Shown in pieces: positions 7,420-12,239 of a DNA stretch of 12,239 nucleotides. The notes under the pieces were generated by a model, which saw only the letters and a list, made by a program, of their open reading frames with translations, did no database searches and was not told where the DNA came from. Source of the stretch: Triparma columacea (lineage: Eukaryota > Sar > Bolidophyceae > Parmales > Triparmaceae); contig BRYA01000563.1 of the NCBI GenBank assembly GCA_030267965.1, positions 1-12,239 of the forward strand, written 5' to 3'. Position numbers and translations under genes: made by a program. Each line of letters starts with the position of its first letter. Position 1 is the first letter of the stretch.

Positions 7420-7500
7420 AACCTTCGGATTGTGGGGCTCTCAAAATTTCTCTTCGCCGGCTCAATTCAGACACAATTTAGAAAAAAGATTTTCTAGCCA
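7420..7500. promoter_or_regulatory. Compact divergent promoter region
   Basis: Only 81 bp separate the start codons of the glycine-rich gene (minus, 7419) and the coiled-coil gene (plus, 7501). It includes an AT-rich patch with AATTTAGAAAAAAGATTTTC near 7475-7495 and no clear TATA box. A shared bidirectional promoter, partly inside transcribed sequence, is the simplest reading. Confidence 0.4.
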
Positions 7501-8502
7501 ATGGCGACAAACAAACCCAATTTCAGCAGAAGGGTATCAGAGTTCTCCGCAGCGACCCTAGATAAGCGTGAGTGGGGTAGTGGGGATGATGATTTTTTCC
7601 AGGCAGTCGGATGGATCCATGAGGGGGGAGGGGGATATTGGAAGGGTGGAGGTGGAATGGAGGACATACGTGTTTACAGGGGGTAGGATAGTCCGTTCAA
7701 CTGGAAGGACATGAGCGTCAATTTCAGAGAGGACTCACTTTTCGTTCCTCATCCCTCTTTCCACTGCTGACCCCCACCCAACCCTCCCACCCGCGACCCC
7801 CCAACACTGCCCATCAGTATCGACGCTGGAGGACGAGATAGGGCTCTTCGAGACCCAGGTAGAAAAGCTCGCTATGCAACTGAGGTGCGTGTGTGCTTTA
7901 TGTGGGAGAACACCTTCTGCACCCCCCCCCTCTCCTTCCAACCTCCCCCCCCCCCTCGTAGTGACATTGGCAATTCGAACACCATTAGCAAGGAGGTAAG
8001 AAGGAGTTGCAAGCAGAACAACAACGCTGGTCCCTCAACGTTGAACAATGACGCTGTCGTACTAATATCACACACGTTGCAGGTCATGGACGACTTGATA
8101 GCTTCGAGGAACGACCTGAGGCAATACGTTGGGAACCTCGAAAAATTCCAGTTCGTCAAGGTCGACGCAATCATAACTGCGGACCTCCAATCAGGCAAGG
8201 AAGAGGCTAGGACACGGAGGAAGGTGAGAAATAGGACAACAGCGGCGGCGAAGAAGCCAAGCCCATGCGCTCACCCCCCCCCCCAATCCACTCATCCCAG
8301 AATCTCACAGCCAGATGTGAGGCCGTGAGGACAAAGCAGGTGAGAACGTTCAAGAATTCAGAGTGCGGCACAAACTCTTCCTCCTTCAATTGCTAACGCA
8401 ACCCTTTGTCCCCACCCTCGTTCCTCCTATGATCCTCTCCCGCCGCCGCAGGTAGAAATCATCAAGCGCATAGACGAACTGGTGAACAGCGGGAGCAAGT
8501 AG
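7501..8502 (+). CDS. Small coiled-coil protein, 6 exons, 132 residues
   Basis: Exons: 7501-7567, 7818-7884, 7962-7995, 8083-8223, 8301-8339, 8452-8502; introns are all GT-AG, phases 1, 2, 0, 0, 0, and the joined frame is open to TAG at 8502. The product starts MATNKPNFSRRVSEF. It is a chain of charged heptad-like helices, for example STLEDEIGLFETQVEKLAMQ (24-43), then LEKFQFVKVDAII and ARTRRK, and ends with IIKRIDELVNSGSK. There is no signal peptide or membrane segment. I do not recognise the family; the all-helical build is consistent with a cytoskeletal, basal-body or vesicle-tether subunit, but nothing shows which. Frame continuity across five introns makes a real gene likely. Intron 1 is long (250 nt) and could hide another small exon, although the simple junction reads well (DK-L-STLEDE). 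Confidence 0.75.
8060..8066 (+). promoter_or_regulatory. Splicing branch-point consensus TACTAAT in intron 3 of the coiled-coil gene
   Basis: TACTAAT lies about 17 nt before the 3' splice site at 8082 and differs by one base from the yeast-type TACTAAC. It supports the exon 4 boundary at 8083. Confidence 0.5.
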
Positions 8503-8652
8503 ACGGCCAATGTAGGCGGCAGGAAGGACGGACAAAGAGAAGGATTAATAGCACATTCTCCTAACACTATATCGAAACTTGATTGACGCAATTATTATAA
8601 TCTGACTGTACAAATTGTGTTGCTTTGGCCAACGTTTGAGCGGAAAGCTGTG

Positions 8653-8660
8653 TATATAAG
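8653..8660 (+). promoter_or_regulatory. TATA-like element with no assigned gene
   Basis: TATATAAG in plus orientation, 150 bp past the coiled-coil gene's stop codon. No convincing plus-strand coding start follows within a few hundred bases except the weak 28-codon frame at 8763. It may serve an unrecognised transcript or be chance in AT-rich sequence. Confidence 0.2.
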
Positions 8661-8987
8661 GTCCGTGCGACTTTTTGTGTCGATTTGAGGGATTGGGAAG
8701 GAGGAGGAAGGGTGCAGCATATAGATACAATTTTGTTATTGGGAAGATATAGCGTACTTGAAATGGCAATCCGGGAACAAACGCCGATCTTAGGACTGCA
8801 AACACGAAGACATGGAGGCATAGACGAAGTTCAAGGTGTTTTAAATTAACTTTCCAAAACCCTCAAAACAATTTCTGAATACACCAATCCCATTTATATC
8901 GCATTGTCGTATTCGTTGCAACAAGAAGATCGATAATACTACGCAACACTCAGAAAATAGAGTTTGACGGCTTTAAGTGTTGACTGA

Positions 8988-9200
8988 AGCATAATACTAG
9001 CTCACACCACTCCCGGCCAACGTCGTGAGCACAAGCAATTTAGTTCTCATTTGGAAGGTGAGAATGTGAAGAGAGGGACGAAGAGGCTTGAAATTGGATC
9101 GGAGTGGTATATTGAGGGGTTCTATGTGCCTGCTCGTGATGATGACATGATGGGGCCTGCTCCCCACCAACTGCACTTCATACGTACAAGTCTTGCAGCT
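8988..9200 (+). pseudogene. Possible isolated exon or gene relic
   Basis: The frame is open from 8988 to 9329 (after TGA at 8985) but has no ATG before 9147. Its first part reads like protein: charged, with phrases such as KRGTKRLEIGSEWYIEGFYV and then PARDDDMMGPAPHQLHFIRT. G-ending GAG/AAG/AGG codons resemble those in the 3' half of the START-like gene. After about 9200 the translation becomes hydrophobic and composition-driven. No clear donor, acceptor or start codon was found. It could be a relic, an exon of a gene I failed to join, or chance. Confidence 0.2.
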
Positions 9201-9684
9201 GAAGTTCAGTTTTGTTTTTTGGATAAATTGATGAGTGTATTTACCCCACTGCTCTCAATCGATAGATATACCACCCCTTCAAAGTTCTGCTGCGTCCTAA
9301 TTCTTACTATCACCCGTACGTCAAACTAACGCCCGTAAGTCCCTCCTTCCATCCCCTCCTCAGTGCTTCAACCATCGCCTGTTGACCCCTTAAATCACCT
9401 CTTTGGTACCGTCGTCGTACTAGTCGGATTCAGCCTCATCAAGTTATACCTACGGGTGGTCGGAAGGGCAGGCGGCGAATATTTCGCAGCCTCTGCAGGG
9501 ACCAAAGTTCGCTGCGCGCTGTCCCTCCTCCAGGAAGTTTGAAGACTCTCAACTGGTCGCTCGTAGTTCCCCCCTCGATTGAAGGCAGTGTATACACGCT
9601 TCAAAGACCGAGAGAGAAGCTTGCTAGACCGTATTATCAGTCGCCTGCCGACCTCCACACAAAGCTCAGCTTCCGCCCAAAACC

Positions 9685-12239
9685 ATGAACACCGTCGCCA
9701 CTAGTTACGATCCCACCAGGTTGGACGCTGATTGCAACAACACCGTGGAGGACATTGAGAACAGACTTTTAAAAAGCGACATCAATGACAATGATACCAT
9801 GGACACAACTGATAGAGATAATGAAGAAGGAGAAGTGGGTGAATGTATGACTGACAAAGACAGGGAGCTCAAGCTTGCACGCAACGACGATTCACTCTAT
9901 AATCTCGATATCAACGCCGAGGGCCAGGTAAACGCAGATGCTGGTGTCATGAATGATGCCGGCAAGACCGACGCTGCCTCCAAGCTCCCCTCAGGTCCCA
10001 ATCACACGGACGCCGGACGAGGTGAGTTGTGCGTTGAGAGCCGGAAGAGAGAAAGGACAATTTAATACTCTAGGAGAGAGCATGAGAGTCGCGGGAAGAC
10101 GCGTTGAAACTTTGTATCTTTTTCTCACTTTTACAACAATGTTGTCCCCTTCGTAGTCTCTAAAAGCTCTCACGAGGATGCTAGACGAGGTGAGTTTACG
10201 TAGTCGTGCCAACCAAAAAAGTAGAGTATTTTTATTGTTCAGGGGAGGGCTGGGAAGCCGTTCTGAGGGAGGTTTAGATTCTTGCCTTTTTTGGACCCTT
10301 TTTCACCGAAAATTCCCCCAAAACCACCCCCCAGAAATTGCTGGCCACCCTCATCTTCAACCTGGATTTGAAAATTTCAACGCCGACATTTCTGACGAAC
10401 CCTTAAACGGAGGAGTAGCGGGCAAGAACAATCTAAGCGCTATACCGCCTGCTGTCGGGTGCGCGACTCCCGGCGGCCCGATAGTCGGCCTTGCAACTGT
10501 CAGCCACGCCACTGCCGCTCAGTCCATGACATTAGATCCTGACAACACCGTCAGGAATAAAGACCCCCCGCGCCCCCTCTCCAGCTCTGATCATGCCCCT
10601 TCCGCTATACAAGGACCAGTTGATATCGACTACACAGCTCTTGGACCCGAGCAAGGCAAACTTGTGAAGCTTCTTGAGGAGAGAGGAGCCATTGAAGGCC
10701 TCATCGACAACTCTACCGGTGTCGATGTGAAAGTTATGGAGCTCGCTGGTGTCTTCCACGACGAGCGCGACAAGATCATTGACTTTCTCCTCACCGATTG
10801 CGAGCAGGGCAACTTCCGAAGGAAGACCCTCCAGGAGTATGACGAAAAGGAAGGAGTCATTCACAGACTCGTCTACTGGCAGCACTACGGCAGCGGGAAT
10901 AAGTTTGTCGAATTTCTCCTGGACGTTAAAATCGTATCTCCTGACAAATCGACGAACATTATGGAGTTGGCACCCCTTGATAAGGACGATCTTTCTGATG
11001 AGGCAACTGCGATGCTCGTTGAGATTCTAACCTCAAGAAATACCAAGACTGTAAAGCGAGGTGTCATTGAAGGGGAGCTCAGCTTCACTGATTTTGAGTT
11101 TGGACAAACTGCAGTCACCGTGGTGGGAACTCTCAAGGCAGAGCAGAGAGCAACAGAGATGAAAGCAGAAGTTGATGTTCGCACAAACAAAAGCTCAAAG
11201 AGTGCGCGCCCTAGTTTCAAGAGTGCGCGCCCTAATTTCAAAAGTGACGGGAAAAGCGACACCAAGTCTGCCTATACCTCATTGAAGGGAATTCTCAATG
11301 AAGTCATGGATGAGTTCAGACAGCCTGCTGTCATTGATGAGAGGAGGAAAAGACACTTTGTAGAGGAGATCATGCCGAGAGCATCACATCTGACAATAGA
11401 GGAGGAGGCAATGTTGGTGAGGGTTGGGAGGCTAGAGAAGGGATTTCACACAAAGGGGAAGAGAGTCAAGGGGACACTGAAGGAGGACATTGACAAGTTC
11501 CTGTGGAGAGAGGGGGACAAGGTGTGGGGAGGGTATGGAGTTACTGTGGACAAGTCAGCAAAGGGTGTATTGGCAGAGCAATTTCTGCATGACACATTTG
11601 CACGATCTGAGAAGCACTTCAAAAACAATGGGAACTTACCAAGGGCTATCAGGAGTGATGTCGACGGAACTAGAAGTTTGCACTATCATTCTGGCATGAA
11701 GGTCCCTGCCATCACCAATCGACTATTTGAGATTTGGTTTGTGTGGAAGGAGGCTAAATTAGACAATGGCCAGACTGCATACATGCTAGGATTTGTGCCT
11801 TTGCGTGAATATTATGGGGCAAGCTTCACCAACCTTAGCAAGGACGGCTTTATAGTTGGAGTAACAAGAGGAATCTACATCATGGCCGAGGTTGCCCCAA
11901 ATGTCTGTAGAGTGACACGCATTCAAACAGTTGATCTGACATTTAGTGGCATTCATAAGACATTGATGGACAAAGCAATTGACTACATTGCAAAGAATGC
12001 GCTTGTTGAGGCCAACAGGTTGCAGAAGAAGTTCAGGAGGAACGGGAAGGAGGTTGATGCTGAGGTCAGGGGGGCCTTGGTAGAGAGGATGAGGGAAGGA
12101 GTTGAAATGGAGGAGGACCAGAAGAAGGTGTTTAGGGAGTTGGAGGAGCTCTTTGATGGGGAGGATGAAAAAGGGTGGGGGCCTCTTGAGTCACCTTACG
12201 AGGGAGTGAAGATGGAGATCATGTACAAGCAGCAAGAGA
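9685..12239 (+). CDS. Large protein with tandem START-like (SRPBCC) domains, 3' partial
   Basis: Exons: 9685-10021, 10157-10189 (33 nt), 10335 to past the right edge; both introns are phase 1 and the joined frame is open for 758 codons. The start ATG sits in AAAACCATGAAC. Residues 1-220 are acidic and low-complexity, probably disordered. About 228-395 resemble a first START-like domain (RLVYW, RGVIEGELSFTDFEFGQ). After an SARPSFK/SARPNFK linker comes a helical hairpin (about 435-515) and a second START-like domain (about 521-684: WGGYGVTV, PRAIRSDVDGTRSLHYHSGM, RGIYIMAEVAPNVCRVTRIQ). The order helical EEEA segment, WGxx, START then restarts near 700 (EEDQKKVFRELEEL, WGPLESPYEGVKM), so at least three repeats exist. 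START-like folds hold hydrophobic ligands such as lipids or sterols; the ligand here is unknown. Assignment rests on recalled similarity to multi-repeat START-like proteins of stramenopile algae. Confidence 0.75.
10157..10189 (+). other. 33-nt symmetric microexon of the START-like gene
   Basis: It is bounded by TTCGTAG and GTGAGTTT and encodes 11 residues (VSKSSHEDARR, first base from exon 1). Phase 1 at both ends means that skipping it leaves the frame intact. Its 3' border, GACGAG|GTGAGTT, repeats that of exon 1 exactly. Confidence 0.6.
11200..11241 (+). repeat. 21-bp coding duplication in the START-like gene
   Basis: GAGTGCGCGCCCTAGTTTCA at 11200 is followed directly at 11221 by the same string with A for G (CCTAATTTC). 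It gives SARPSFK-SARPNFK, a basic linker between the first START-like domain and the helical segment. Confidence 0.85.

Larger units (their letters stand above)
8503..9684. other. Intergenic region, largest spacer of the window
   Basis: It follows the coiled-coil gene and precedes the START-like gene. It is AT-richer than its surroundings up to about 9000 and holds a plus-strand TATATAAG at 8653-8660, a 28-codon frame at 8763-8849 of no recognisable content, and a possible exon or relic at 8988-9200. From about 9340 to 9684 it is presumably the promoter and 5' UTR of the START-like gene. I see no tRNA or rRNA. Confidence 0.5.

Noticed and set aside
9395..9658. 87-codon minus-strand frame upstream of the START-like gene
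   Set aside because: Basic, composition-driven peptide with no family resemblance, located in the probable promoter and 5' UTR.
10532..11265. Minus-strand frames opposite START-like exon 3
   Set aside because: Shadows of a 634-codon plus-strand frame that continues past the window edge and carries the family motifs.

Overview
The window reads as nuclear DNA of a eukaryote. Protein families continue across GT-AG introns, there are no operons or Shine-Dalgarno sites, and introns are short (about 75-280 nt) and carry G or C homopolymer runs. The protein mix (BspA-like LRR_5 protein, tandem START-like domain protein, ACC-synthase-like aminotransferase, secreted cyclase-fold protein) is what I associate with stramenopile microalgae, possibly bolidophytes/Parmales or diatoms. 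That placement is recalled family knowledge and was not searched.

Layout. Minus strand, right to left from the middle: a glycine-rich hypothetical protein (6940-7419); a cyclase/kynurenine-formamidase-fold protein in four exons with a signal peptide (4945-6651); an intron-less leucine-rich-repeat protein with about 20 near-identical 23-residue repeats (2398-4224); and a class I/II aminotransferase of the ACC synthase type in at least five exons, which runs off the left edge (1-2155). Plus strand: a six-exon, 132-residue coiled-coil protein (7501-8502), divergent from the glycine-rich gene with about 80 bp between the start codons; and a large tandem START-like protein (9685 onward), which runs off the right edge.

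Intergenic stretches are 2156-2397, 4225-4944, 6652-6939 and 8503-9684. The last is the largest (1.2 kb) and holds only a TATA-like site and a possible exon or gene relic near 8988-9200. Introns and spacers carry several minisatellites: 16-bp x4, 17-bp x5, 56-bp x4 and 11-bp x5. A short GCGAGCGAAGCGAGC-type element recurs just inside the 5' ends of minus-strand introns.

No common pathway links the genes; they look like unrelated neighbours. The points most worth a second look are the cyclase-fold protein, whose metal-binding motif is eroded although its exons are intact; the recurring intron element; the 30-nt and 33-nt microexons; and the homogenised LRR array. Exon boundaries were worked out by hand from splice consensus, reading frame and family expectation, with no transcript data.
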